The notes: generated by a model not told the origin, from the sequence alone. 64,000 nt of DNA from Pseudovibrio sp. M1P-2-3 (GCF_031501865.1 NZ_JARRCW010000001.1:257001-321000), one strand, 5' to 3'; counted from the stretch's first letter, positions 9,116 through 16,967 are shown. Made by a program: numbers and translations.

Positions 9116-9244
9116 ATGGCCCAACTGCGGTCCAACATTGTAGAAATGATGCCAGCGTCCTTCAAAGGGATGACTGTATCTTTCGCTATGGGTACGCTTA
9201 AACGCAAAACCTCTATCACAACTACGACCAAGACGACCGCCTGA
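9116..9244 (+). CDS. Candidate threonine-rich leader peptide of asd
   Basis: A short frame, ATG 9116 to TGA 9242-9244, encodes up to 42 residues and ends TSITTTTKTTA, with seven threonines and one isoleucine in the last eleven positions. Internal in-frame starts exist at 9146, 9149, 9170 and 9188; the last gives an 18-residue peptide. No start has an ideal SD: GAGAG is about nine bases before 9116, and AAAGGG is 17 bases before 9188. The placement, a run of Thr codons ending about 110 bases before a gene of the threonine/lysine/methionine pathway, resembles thrL of enterobacteria. All four Thr codons occur. The idea is inference; see the finding on pairing segments. Confidence 0.4.
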   Translation: MAQLRSNIVEMMPASFKGMTVSFAMGTLKRKTSITTTTKTTA

Positions 9245-9264
9245 CGGTACTTCTCTTTCCCGCA

Positions 9265-9333
9265 CTCCTCCCGGGACGGAGGGGGCCAGAGAGCTCACCG
9301 GAAGCGAATGCCTCCGAAGAGTGATGGGGGGAG
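9265..9333 (+). promoter_or_regulatory. Candidate attenuator-like pairing segments before asd
   Basis: Four alternating blocks follow the Thr-rich frame: CTCCTCCC (9265-9272), GGAGGGGG (9278-9285), CCTCC (9311-9315) and GGGGGGAG (9326-9333). Blocks 1:2 and 3:4 can pair, as can 2:3 or 1:4, which gives mutually exclusive structures; the last block ends just before the asd SD (AAGGA, 9339-9343). There is no uridine run, so any control would act on translation or through Rho rather than by intrinsic termination. Confidence 0.35.
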
Positions 9334-9351
9334 ACGAGAAGGACGAAATTC

Positions 9352-10386
9352 ATGGGTTTTAAAATTGCTATTGCAGGTGCAACAGGCAATGTAGGGCGCG
9401 AAGTGCTGGACATTCTCGCAGAGCGGGGTTTTCCGGCTGATGAAGTTGTAGCGCTTGCCTCCCGCCGGTCTCAGGGAACCGATATCTCTTTTGGTGATAA
9501 AACACTGCAAGTGAAAGCCATGGAGAACTACGACTTCTCTGATACGGATATCTGTATCATGTCTGCTGGTGGCTCTATCTCCAAAGAGTGGGCTCCCAAA
9601 ATTGCCGCAAAGGGCTGTATTGTCATCGATAACTCCTCGGCTTGGCGTTATGATGCGGATGTGCCGCTGATCGTTCCTGAAGTGAATGCGGATGATATTA
9701 CAGGCTTCACCAAGAAGAACATTATCGCCAACCCCAACTGCTCCACCGCTCAGTTGGTTGTTGCTCTGTCTCCGCTGCATGAAGCTGCTGGCATCAAGCG
9801 CATCGTTGTGTCCACGTACCAGTCCGTTTCCGGCGGCGGTAAAGACGCGATGGAAGAGCTGTTCAACCAGACACGTGCTGTGTTTGTGAGCGATCCGATC
9901 GAGCCGCAGAAGTTCCCAAAACGCATTGCCTTCAACGTCATTCCACACATCGACGAGTTCATGGAAGATGGCTACACCAAGGAAGAGTGGAAGGTTCTGG
10001 CTGAAACCAAGAAGATCCTTGATCCAAAAATCAAGGTGTCTTGTACAGCCGTTCGCGTGCCTGTGTTTGTTGGCCATTCCGAGAGTGTGAATATCGAGTT
10101 TGAAAATCCGCTCTCACCTGAGGAAGCCCGTAATATCTTGCGTGAAGCGCCCGGTTGTCTGGTTGTCGACAAGCAAGAGGATGGTGGTTACGTCACCCCC
10201 TACGAGAGTGCAGGGGAAGACGCTACATACATCTCCCGTATCCGCGAGGATGCAACTGTTGAGAACGGCCTGAACATCTGGGTTGTTTCTGACAACCTGC
10301 GCAAAGGTGCTGCCCTTAACACCGTGCAGATCGCCGAGGTTCTGGTAAACCGTGGTTTGATCGAGCCAAAGAAGGCCGCCGCTTAA
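9352..10386 (+). CDS. asd: Aspartate-semialdehyde dehydrogenase
   Basis: The 344-residue enzyme has the N-terminal NADP-binding motif AGATGNVGREVLD, the active-site Cys130 in ANPNCSTAQ, and SVSGGGKDAMEEL with the C-terminal half of the family. It reduces aspartyl phosphate to aspartate semialdehyde, the branch point to lysine/diaminopimelate, threonine and methionine. The start has AAGGA eight bases upstream. The long 5' region carries a Thr-rich short frame and pairing blocks that could link expression to threonine supply. Downstream is a RIME-like repeat that begins with a perfect hairpin. Confidence 0.96.
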   Translation: MGFKIAIAGATGNVGREVLDILAERGFPADEVVALASRRSQGTDISFGDKTLQVKAMENYDFSDTDICIMSAGGSISKEWAPKIAAKGCIVIDNSSAWRYDADVPLIVPEVNADDITGFTKKNIIANPNCSTAQLVVALSPLHEAAGIKRIVVSTYQSVSGGGKDAMEELFNQTRAVFVSDPIEPQKFPKRIAFNVIPHIDEFMEDGYTKEEWKVLAETKKILDPKIKVSCTAVRVPVFVGHSESVNIEFENPLSPEEARNILREAPGCLVVDKQEDGGYVTPYESAGEDATYISRIREDATVENGLNIWVVSDNLRKGAALNTVQIAEVLVNRGLIEPKKAAA

Positions 10387-10605
10387 AGCGCGTTCCGTTT
10401 GATTGGATTCAATCAAACGACAAGAATTCGCTTAAATATATAAAAGTTAGAGTGCGAGCGAATGAACGCAACGTGCTCTAATTCAAGTAGTCTAAAGCAG
10501 CGAGACGTTTTATTGAAACAGCTCACTGCTTTAATCTATTGTTTAGTCGCGTATCTTTGACCGAAAACCGGTATCCACTTTTCGGCGATATACTCTAAGT
10601 GAATG
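10386..10605. repeat. Composite RIME-like repeat, copy B
   Basis: Two modules lie side by side. Module 1 (10386-10480) holds the hairpin GTTTGATTG-GATT-CAATCAAAC (10397-10418) and the TTAGAG...CTCTAA flank; it is shared with 62882-62988. Module 2 (10491-10605) is shared with 7117-7220 and includes CCGAAAACCGGT and CCACTTTTCGG, a sequence style well known from rhizobial intergenic mosaic elements. The module-1 hairpin may also serve as the 3' end of the asd message. Confidence 0.65.
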
Positions 10606-10612
10606 TAATATG

Positions 10613-10644
10613 GGCGTGGCTATGCAAGTGGCCACGCCTTTTTT
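10613..10644 (+). terminator. Rho-independent terminator
   Basis: GGCGTGGC (10613-10620) pairs with GCCACGCC (10631-10638), followed by TTTTTT. It points along the plus strand and is probably the final stop of asd transcription; the T-run overlaps the TAA of the convergent M20 peptidase gene. Confidence 0.75.
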
Positions 10645-11818
10645 ATCTCTCATTCCCCAATGCTGCATGAACCAGATTGATGAAATAGGCGCAGCCATAG
10701 GGGGTGAGTTCGTCGTTGAAATCATAGGCCGGATTATGCAGGCTGGCGGTGTCTCCGTTTCCAGCAAAAATGAAAGCGCCCGGTCTTTCCTCCAGCATAA
10801 ATGAAAAGTCCTCTGCACCCATAACAGGTTTCATCTGGTTATTCACCCTATCTGGAGACTCCGCCACTTGAGCTGCTACGGATACGGCAAGTTCTGTTTG
10901 AACCGGGTGATTGACGGTGACCGGATATCCAATCTCGTAGGTGAAGTTTGCCCGCGCATTGTGCGCCTCGCACAGGCTATTGATGACTTCTTTCATTCGG
11001 GTTTGAATGATCTCCCGAGCTTGGGGGCTCAAGGTGCGTACGGTGCCTGATAATGTTGCGCTTTCCGGAATAATATTGGTGGCCGAACCCGCTTGGAATG
11101 TGGTTATTGAAAGTACGGCGGCATCCAGAGGATCGCAAATCCGGCTTACCAGAGTTTGCAATGCCATGACGATTTGAGAGCCAATAAAAATAGGGTCAAC
11201 TGCCTCATGAGGCATGGCGGCATGTCCGCCTTTTGCATGGATAGTTAAATAAAAGTCATCGGAGGAGGCCATGATCGGGCCTGAGCAGATTTCAAATTCC
11301 CCTACTGGAAGATCCGGTAAATTATGCAAAGCATAAACCTCCTCGATATGCCAGCGGGTCATCAAACCATCATCAATCATGGCTTTGGCTCCTGCCCCGC
11401 CTTCCTCCGCTGGCTGGAAAATGACCACAACGGTTCCCGAGAAGTTTCTGTTCTCTGCTAAGTACTTGGCAGTGCCCAACAGCATTGTCGTATGGCCATC
11501 ATGGCCGCAGGCATGCATCTTGCCATCCACTTTGGAGATCCATTCCTTGCCTGGTATTTCCTGTAGGGGCAGGGCATCCATATCCGCCCGCAGGCCGATG
11601 ACTTTACCAGCCCCGCCATTGTGACCTAAGATGGTACCAACGACCCCCGTTCTACCAATGCCGGTGGTTACATCATCCAGCCCAAAGTCTGTCAGCAGCT
11701 CGGCAACCCGCGCCGCCGTTCGGTGAGTGTCATATAATAACTCTGGGTGCTGGTGGAAGTCCCGCCGCCAAACAGTGAGTTCCTTGAGGAAGTCCGGTGA
11801 AAAATCAAAGATTGGCAT
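10643..11818 (-). CDS. M20-family amidohydrolase (hippurate hydrolase-like)
   Basis: A 391-residue M20D-type metallohydrolase. It opens with WRRDFHQHPEL, then GLRADMDALPLQE and MHACGHDGHTTML (metal His and Asp), FQPAEEGGAGA with the catalytic Glu, and ends with VMGAEDFSFML and the C-terminal metal His in SLHNPAYDFND. Members remove acyl groups from N-acyl amino acids or related amides in the cytoplasm. The start at 11818 has AGGAG eight bases upstream; the longer frame lacks homology. The region to 12027 is a divergent promoter shared with a small orphan gene. Confidence 0.87.
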   Translation of the reverse strand: MPIFDFSPDFLKELTVWRRDFHQHPELLYDTHRTAARVAELLTDFGLDDVTTGIGRTGVVGTILGHNGGAGKVIGLRADMDALPLQEIPGKEWISKVDGKMHACGHDGHTTMLLGTAKYLAENRNFSGTVVVIFQPAEEGGAGAKAMIDDGLMTRWHIEEVYALHNLPDLPVGEFEICSGPIMASSDDFYLTIHAKGGHAAMPHEAVDPIFIGSQIVMALQTLVSRICDPLDAAVLSITTFQAGSATNIIPESATLSGTVRTLSPQAREIIQTRMKEVINSLCEAHNARANFTYEIGYPVTVNHPVQTELAVSVAAQVAESPDRVNNQMKPVMGAEDFSFMLEERPGAFIFAGNGDTASLHNPAYDFNDELTPYGCAYFINLVHAALGNER

Positions 11819-11960
11819 AGGGCGTGCTCCTGAACCAGATGAAGATAGTTGCGGACGACTGTCTGGGCGTGTCCTCCCATATTTAAAGCACATTGCCGAC
11901 CCGCTTAAAACCAGCCTTTGGAGGTTTTCGGTTTTGCAAAGAGTGCGTGCCGCTCGAACG

Positions 11961-12028
11961 TTGGAGCCTCACGAAACCCTCGATTGCTCGTCTTAGAGGG
12001 GGAAGACCGTGTTTTAAGGAGGCTCCAA
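11961..12028 (+). promoter_or_regulatory. Stem that can bury the SD of the orphan gene at 12028
   Basis: TTGGAGCCTC (11961-11970) is perfectly complementary to GAGGCTCCAA (12019-12028), which covers the strong AAGGAGG SD and the A of the start codon. The 48-base interior could fold further. The 10-bp pairing suggests translational control, such as a thermometer or trans-acting switch, but this is inference from complementarity only. Confidence 0.4.
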
Positions 12029-12366
12029 TGACAATATACAATGTGATTTTATCAAATACGTCGTCAACCGGCAGTGCGCAAAGCTGGACACTTAATCTGG
12101 AAAGCGTGCAGATTAATTCTCCTGACCTTCTGTATGGGCATAGCTATGACAGCTGCTCTTTGGATTCGGACAAGATCACCAGCGTAACGGCAATTGTGAA
12201 CGGAAATGTGGCCGTGTTTGTTTACACTGCCCCCTCTTCAAGTGGTGCGGATAGTGATGGTACCAGCACATCCTCCACGAGTGGCGGCTGGAGCCAGTCC
12301 GGCAGCAATCCGAATTTTACGCTGTCACCTGATGGAAATAATTTGACCATTAGCTCCAGCAATTAG
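12028..12366 (+). CDS. Orphan Ser/Thr/Asn-rich small protein
   Basis: I do not recognise this 112-residue protein. The start is very well supported by AAGGAGG five bases upstream of the ATG. There is no signal peptide or membrane segment. The first 75 residues look beta-rich (VNGNVAVFVYTAP), with a single Cys at about residue 49. A Ser/Gly/Thr-rich linker at about 76-95 precedes a final strand-like segment ending ISSSN. It is preceded by an SD-sequestering stem and followed by a perfect 14-bp hairpin, so it seems to be a self-contained transcription unit between M20 and the cyo operon. Confidence 0.55.
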   Translation: MTIYNVILSNTSSTGSAQSWTLNLESVQINSPDLLYGHSYDSCSLDSDKITSVTAIVNGNVAVFVYTAPSSSGADSDGTSTSSTSGGWSQSGSNPNFTLSPDGNNLTISSSN

Positions 12367-12378
12367 AGGGGACTTGTG

Positions 12379-12420
12379 AAAGCAGGGGCGTGGACGCAGA
12401 ACTTTTCACGCCCCTGCTTT
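12379..12420 (+). terminator. Perfect 14-bp hairpin after the orphan gene
   Basis: AAAGCAGGGGCGTG (12379-12392) is fully complementary to CACGCCCCTGCTTT (12407-12420). The A and T ends let it work in both directions, serving the orphan gene on plus and cyoD on minus. A second hairpin, GGAGCC/GGCTCC (12425-12442), follows at once. Confidence 0.7.
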
Positions 12421-12441
12421 GCCGGGAGCCTGTGCAGGCTC

Positions 12442-12750
12442 CTACAATACATGGCCTCGGTGGTGGAGGTCGAAGAGAATCCAGAGACTTCCGCCGATCA
12501 TAATAAAAATCAGAATTGCGGCAAAAAGCATAGTCAACATGTAATCTCCGGGCGTTGCGTGAAAAGACAGGCCCAGAAAAAAGCGCAGATGTACGACCAC
12601 CTGTATGACAGCGCAGATCGCTATAATCCAGAATGTGGTCATGAGAGTGAACGAAGACATCCATACCAGACCAAACGGTATGAGCGTTAATATCATCGCG
12701 ATTACGTATCCCTGAATATAGGGTTTGTTTGTATGTGTAGAGGATGACAC
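12442..12750 (-). CDS. cyoD: Cytochrome o ubiquinol oxidase subunit IV
   Basis: The 102-residue protein has three membrane helices and the pattern of CyoD: YIQGYVIAMILTLIPFGLVW, then VVHLRFFLGLSFH, and a last helix before the C-terminus. The subunit has no cofactor and assists assembly of the bo3 oxidase. It is the last gene of the cyoABCD operon, starting twelve bases after cyoC. No cyoE follows; the unit ends at the shared hairpin. Confidence 0.9.
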   Translation of the reverse strand: MSSSTHTNKPYIQGYVIAMILTLIPFGLVWMSSFTLMTTFWIIAICAVIQVVVHLRFFLGLSFHATPGDYMLTMLFAAILIFIMIGGSLWILFDLHHRGHVL

Positions 12751-12762
12751 AGGTAAAACCTC

Positions 12763-13362
12763 CTATATGAGACCGGGAAGGTAGACGATCGAGAAAATAC
12801 CGATCCAGACGATATCCAGAAAGTGCCAGAACAGGCCCAGCCGGAACAATCGTGAGCGAACAAGCGGAGTGAGACCTTTAAACAGCATCTGGAAGATTAA
12901 AAACAAAACGCCAACCATGCCAAAGGTGACATGAAGACCGTGGGTGCCTACCAGCGTAAAAAACGAGGACATGTATCCACTTCGTGTCGGGCCGGCCCCT
13001 GCTGCAACGAGGCTGGCGAACTCCACTAGTTCCAGTGTAAGAAACCCGCCCCCCAAAATAAAGGTAGCAATGAGCCAGACACCCGCTTTGCCGATGTCAT
13101 TGCGCGTGGCACAGATATAGGCAAAACCGAATGTCATGGTCGAGGTCAACAGGAACATGGTTTCCCAAAAGGCGATACCGAACTCGAAGATATCCTTATG
13201 CGTGGGACCACCTGCCGTACCAACCAGCATCACAACATAGGTTGCAAACAAGAGGGAAAAGATGATGGCATCCGTCATGAGAAAGACCCAGAAACCGAGT
13301 TCCCGATTGGAAAGCTGGTGATGCTCGAACTCTTCAATAGGTGTTTCTAGTTTTGCACTCAA
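12763..13362 (-). CDS. cyoC: Cytochrome o ubiquinol oxidase subunit III
   Basis: A 199-residue protein with five membrane helices, as expected for the short subunit III of quinol oxidases: LGFWVFLMTDAIIFSLLFATY near the N-terminus, the motif around ELVEF with the membrane Glu, and GTHGLHVTFG. It surrounds subunit I in the bo3 complex. Its ATG overlaps the cyoB stop by four bases, indicating translational coupling. Confidence 0.94.
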   Translation of the reverse strand: MSAKLETPIEEFEHHQLSNRELGFWVFLMTDAIIFSLLFATYVVMLVGTAGGPTHKDIFEFGIAFWETMFLLTSTMTFGFAYICATRNDIGKAGVWLIATFILGGGFLTLELVEFASLVAAGAGPTRSGYMSSFFTLVGTHGLHVTFGMVGVLFLIFQMLFKGLTPLVRSRLFRLGLFWHFLDIVWIGIFSIVYLPGLI

Positions 13363-15359
13363 TTGCCTTCTCCCATTGGCTTCAAACGGCCTGCAGCAGC
13401 CAGTTGTTTCAGGCGGGCTGTCTCAAAATGTTCGACTTCTTTTGCGGAAATGATTTCTTCACGGTCATCCGCCCAGCTACGATAAAGACCGGCGCACAAT
13501 GACAGGACTGTCATGAGGGCGACCAGCCACCAGATATGCCAGACGAAGGCAAACCCGAACACGAAACCAACACCACCTATGATCACGCCGAGACCGGTTT
13601 TTCGGGGCATGATAATGTCTTGGTAAACGGGTGGGGCTGTGTAGGCGTTGCCTTGTTCTTTTCGGAGGAAAAATTCATCACGATCGTGAACCTTAGGAAT
13701 AACTGCGAAGTTGTACTCGGCTGGAGGTGAGGCTGTTTGCCATTCCAGCGTCCGTCCACCCCAAGGATCTCCAGTGGTGTCCTTGAGTTGTTCGCGATCT
13801 CTGAAGCTGACGCCAATCTGCACCAGAATTGCGATGATGCCGCATAAAGCAAACAGCGCGCCGATGCTTGCGATGATCAACAATGGTTGCCACTCGGCGA
13901 CTTCATAGCGGGCCATACGCCGTGTCATTCCCATGAAACCGAGAACATATAGAGGCATAAAGGCCAGATAGAAGCCGATCATCCAGCACCAGAAGGAAAC
14001 ATTGCCCCACCATTCATTTAGTTTGAAGCCAAAGGCTTTGGGGAACCAATAGTTCATACCGGCCAGAAAGCCGAAAAGGGCTCCGGGTATAAGTACATTA
14101 TGGAAGTGGGCGACAAGGAATGTGGAGTTGTGCATCATGTAATCGGCTGGGGGAATGGCCAGAAGAACGCCGGACATGCCGCCCAGAACAAAGGTCACCA
14201 TGAAGCCGATGGTGTATAGCATGGAGGTGTGGAAGACTATGGAGCCCTTATAGAGAGTAAAGAGCCAATCATAAATTTTCACCCCGGTGGGTACGGCAAT
14301 AATCATGGTCATAATGCCGAAGAAAGCATTCACGCTGGCGCTTGAGCCCATTGTAAAGAAATGGTGTAGCCAGACGCTGAAAGACAAGATCGTGATGCAG
14401 GCAGTGGCATAAACGAGAGATTCATAGCCGAACAGCTTTTTGCGCGAGAATGTTGCCACCACTTCGGAAAATACTCCGAAGGCTGGCAGAACGAGGATGT
14501 ATACCTCCGGATGTCCCCAAATCCAGATGATATTAATGAAATTCATTATGTTGCCACCAAGCTCGTTGGTGAAGAAGTGGAAACCGAAAGTACGGTCCAG
14601 ACCCAACATAATGGCAACGACGGTGAGTGCGGGGAAAGCGAAGGCTATCAAAAAGCTGGTGCAAAGGGCGGTCCAGGTGAACAAGGGCATCCGCATGAGC
14701 GTCATGCCGGGAGCCCGCATTCTCAAAATAGTAACAATGAAATTGATACCTGTGAGCGTACTACCTACACCGCTGACCAAAAGTGCCCAGATCCAATAGT
14801 CAACACCCACGCCGGGGCTGAAATAACTTCCCGAATAGGGAGGGTAACCAGTCCAGCCTGCGGTTGAGAACTTTCCGATTACCAGTGAAGCCATCACCAA
14901 TGCTGCGCCCGCTGCAGTGAGCCACAGGCTAACGGAGTTCAGGAAGGGGAAGGCGACATCCCGGGCTCCGATTTGCTGCGGAACGACGATGTTGATCAAG
15001 CCAACGAGGAACGGCATGGCCATAAAGAAGATCATTATGGTGCCGTGGGATGTGAATATCTGCTCGAAGTGTGATCCGTCAAGATAGCCTTGACTTTGGT
15101 AGGAAATGGCTTGTTGGGCGCGCATCATGAGTGCATCAACAAACCCGCGCAAAAGCATGATAATCGCTAGGACGATATACATGACCCCGATGCGTTTGGC
15201 ATCCACACTTGTGAGCCACTCCTGCCATAGATAGCGCCATTTTCCCAAGTAGGTGATAAGGGCGATTACAGTGACGGCTCCACCAACTGTGATGAGTGCT
15301 CCGCCAGCTGCAATGGCGCTATAGAAAGGGAGAGCATCAAATGTTAGTCTTCCAAGCAT
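13359..15359 (-). CDS. cyoB: Cytochrome o ubiquinol oxidase subunit I
   Basis: The 666-residue catalytic subunit of the heme-copper quinol oxidase matches E. coli CyoB in length. Visible ligand regions are FTSHGTIMIFFMAMPF (low-spin heme His), WGHPEVYILVLPAFG (CuB His and the cross-linked Tyr), LHHFFTMG (two CuB His) and VAHFHNVLIPGALFG (high-spin and low-spin heme His). It reduces oxygen with electrons from ubiquinol and pumps protons in the inner membrane. The start overlaps the 3' end of cyoA by 16 bases. Confidence 0.97.
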   Translation of the reverse strand: MLGRLTFDALPFYSAIAAGGALITVGGAVTVIALITYLGKWRYLWQEWLTSVDAKRIGVMYIVLAIIMLLRGFVDALMMRAQQAISYQSQGYLDGSHFEQIFTSHGTIMIFFMAMPFLVGLINIVVPQQIGARDVAFPFLNSVSLWLTAAGAALVMASLVIGKFSTAGWTGYPPYSGSYFSPGVGVDYWIWALLVSGVGSTLTGINFIVTILRMRAPGMTLMRMPLFTWTALCTSFLIAFAFPALTVVAIMLGLDRTFGFHFFTNELGGNIMNFINIIWIWGHPEVYILVLPAFGVFSEVVATFSRKKLFGYESLVYATACITILSFSVWLHHFFTMGSSASVNAFFGIMTMIIAVPTGVKIYDWLFTLYKGSIVFHTSMLYTIGFMVTFVLGGMSGVLLAIPPADYMMHNSTFLVAHFHNVLIPGALFGFLAGMNYWFPKAFGFKLNEWWGNVSFWCWMIGFYLAFMPLYVLGFMGMTRRMARYEVAEWQPLLIIASIGALFALCGIIAILVQIGVSFRDREQLKDTTGDPWGGRTLEWQTASPPAEYNFAVIPKVHDRDEFFLRKEQGNAYTAPPVYQDIIMPRKTGLGVIIGGVGFVFGFAFVWHIWWLVALMTVLSLCAGLYRSWADDREEIISAKEVEHFETARLKQLAAAGRLKPMGEGN

Positions 15360-16261
15360 GGCTTACCTCCTTCGCAGGTGGGCTGTTGCCGAGCGCTTGG
15401 GCGCCACGAGCTGTTGTTTCCATATTTTGCGAGAATGCTATTGAAGAGTTCGGATGGGGTGCTGGAAAAGTATTCTACTTTGTTGCCGATGGAGGGCTTT
15501 TCCAGATCCGCATAAATTTCGTGGGTGAGCTGTTCGGGCATGCCTTTGACAGTTGCAACCCACTTTTCAAAATCGGCAGCATCCAGTGAAATGGCATCAA
15601 AGTACTGCAAGGGGTATCCGGTGCCACTGAACTGGGTATTGCGGCCGCGGAACTTACCGACTTCACTGGCAAGAATATTCAACTCGGTTTTCATGCCAGC
15701 CATGGCGTAAATCTGACCGCTGAGGGCGGGAATGATAAAGGAATTCATCACCGTATCGGAAGTGAGCTCGATGGTGATGGGGCGCCCTTTGGGAATGACC
15801 AGCTCATTTACAGCGCCGATGCCTTGTTCGGGATATAAAAAGAGCCACTTCCAATCGAGGGCGATAGCCTGAATGGTGATTGGTTTGGCGGTGCTTTGAA
15901 GTTTTTTGTAGGGGTCAAGCTTGTGGGTGTATTCCCACACCAGTGTTCCCAATATTACGATAATCAAGGCTGGAATTGTCCACACAACAGCCTCAATTGC
16001 AATAGAGGTCGGCATAGCGGGCCGATGTTCGCCCTTTCCGCCCTTGGCCCGGTAGCGCCAGATGAATGTGAAGGCCAGAATGTAGACTGGCAGGACGACG
16101 ATCAACATGATCAGGAGGGAGATGTACATAAGGTTACGCTGTGTTTCAGCGATAGGACCTTTGGTGTCGATCATCGGGGCGTTTCCCAGGGCGCAGGACC
16201 CCAGTAAAAACAAAGTGACAACAATAACTAGTAGTTTAATGTAGTTTAATTTGTTGTTCAT
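15344..16261 (-). CDS. cyoA: Cytochrome o ubiquinol oxidase subunit II
   Basis: The 305-residue lipoprotein subunit has a signal with lipobox LLGSC (Cys23), two membrane helices (about 44-66 and 86-108), and a periplasmic cupredoxin-like domain that lacks a full CuA ligand set, as expected for a quinol rather than cytochrome c oxidase. DWKWLFLYPEQGIGAVNEL and MNSFIIPALSGQIYAMAGM are typical. It is the first gene of cyoABCD. The C-terminal tail is proline/cysteine-containing and overlaps the cyoB start. Confidence 0.95.
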   Translation of the reverse strand: MNNKLNYIKLLVIVVTLFLLGSCALGNAPMIDTKGPIAETQRNLMYISLLIMLIVVLPVYILAFTFIWRYRAKGGKGEHRPAMPTSIAIEAVVWTIPALIIVILGTLVWEYTHKLDPYKKLQSTAKPITIQAIALDWKWLFLYPEQGIGAVNELVIPKGRPITIELTSDTVMNSFIIPALSGQIYAMAGMKTELNILASEVGKFRGRNTQFSGTGYPLQYFDAISLDAADFEKWVATVKGMPEQLTHEIYADLEKPSIGNKVEYFSSTPSELFNSILAKYGNNSSWRPSARQQPTCEGGKPCLED

Positions 16262-16581
16262 TTGACCAGCGCACTGTTATTTGGTTGTTGTTATCAGTAT
16301 AGGTCATTTGATTTTATCATTTTGATAAGTGGCTCAGATATTTTGAAATATTTTGGGTAATCTATTGTTTTGAGTTTATTGTCTTTGCGTTATTTTTGTT
16401 TGTAATTTACTGTGTATTTATTTTCACTAAAATAGTGGAGCCGCTGAAGTGCGGAATGAATCCAGCGGCTTTTGCAGGAGTGCGCGTTACCAGTTAAGTT
16501 GGTGGGTGAGCGGTTTCCTACTGGTCATGTTAAGTTACGTTTGAAAGCAGGCTTGTGCGTTCTATGAGAAGCCTTAGGCTC
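16262..16581. promoter_or_regulatory. cyo promoter region with inverted repeat, plus hairpin of peptide gene 1
   Basis: The AT-rich stretch before cyoA holds TTATCA-TTT-TGATAA (16314-16328), a 15-base palindrome 53 bases upstream of the start codon that could be a regulator site; it does not fit the FNR consensus spacing. Further along, GAGCCGCTG/CAGCGGCT (16438-16470) forms a hairpin 111 bases beyond the stop of the peptide gene at 16582. Confidence 0.4.
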
Positions 16582-16833
16582 TTATCCGTGCCCGTCATCC
16601 CTATCTCTATCTCTATCTCTGTCTTCATCCCTATCTCTGTCTTCGTCTCTATCCCTATGGCTATCATCAATCCGGTCGATATCCTCCTCCAACTGGCTTA
16701 ACAGCAGTTGGGATGAGGGATTTTGAAGGAATGCCTTTGGCTCAGCTGTGGGCGCGTTGGACGCAACTGCCAGATTGGGCAGGGCAAAAAGAGCTATAGC
16801 GGAAAGGCTTGGGAGGATTCTCAGCTTTTTCAT
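16582..16833 (-). CDS. Secreted small peptide 1 with Asp/Arg repeat tail
   Basis: This 83-residue protein starts with a signal peptide (KKLRILPSLSAIALFALPNLAVAS), then a short mature part with FLQNPSSQLLLSQLEEDID, and a tail made of D-R-D-E-D-R and R-D repeats ending DDGHG. The repeat is seen in the DNA as tandem CTATCT/CTGTCTTC units, so its length may vary. AAGGAT lies about seven bases upstream of the ATG. It is paralogous to the gene at 17115: the signal peptide, the 5' leader and the hairpin distance match, but the tails differ. Such acidic/basic tails may bind metal ions or charged surfaces; no function is known to me. Confidence 0.55.
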   Translation of the reverse strand: MKKLRILPSLSAIALFALPNLAVASNAPTAEPKAFLQNPSSQLLLSQLEEDIDRIDDSHRDRDEDRDRDEDRDRDRDRDDGHG

Positions 16834-16837
16834 TATT

Positions 16838-16905
16838 GGTATCCTTGAAGGGTTGCTGATAGACACGCTTTGAGAGTAGGGGGGGCTGAAAATCAGCGCA
16901 AATAG
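16838..16905 (-). repeat. Conserved 5' leader of peptide gene 1
   Basis: On the minus strand this region aligns with 17390-17452 upstream of the paralogue: shared elements include CTACTCTCA, GTGTCT, and CAA(C/G)-rich blocks leading to AAGGATAC before the start. About three quarters of positions agree by eye, which suggests a duplicated promoter/5'UTR. Confidence 0.55.
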
Positions 16906-16967
16906 CTTGTAGAGTTATGGGGTACGGAGCGTTAAGGACTGCGCGCTCTTTCGTAAATCTGGAAGCT

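Noticed and set aside
12425-12442. GGAGCC/GGCTCC hairpin as a separate terminator
   Set aside because: It has no T-run and overlaps the end of cyoD; the adjacent 14-bp hairpin explains termination better.
16262-16437. FNR-type site upstream of cyoA
   Set aside because: TTGAT and ATCA halves occur, but with three-base rather than four-base spacing and an imperfect second half.
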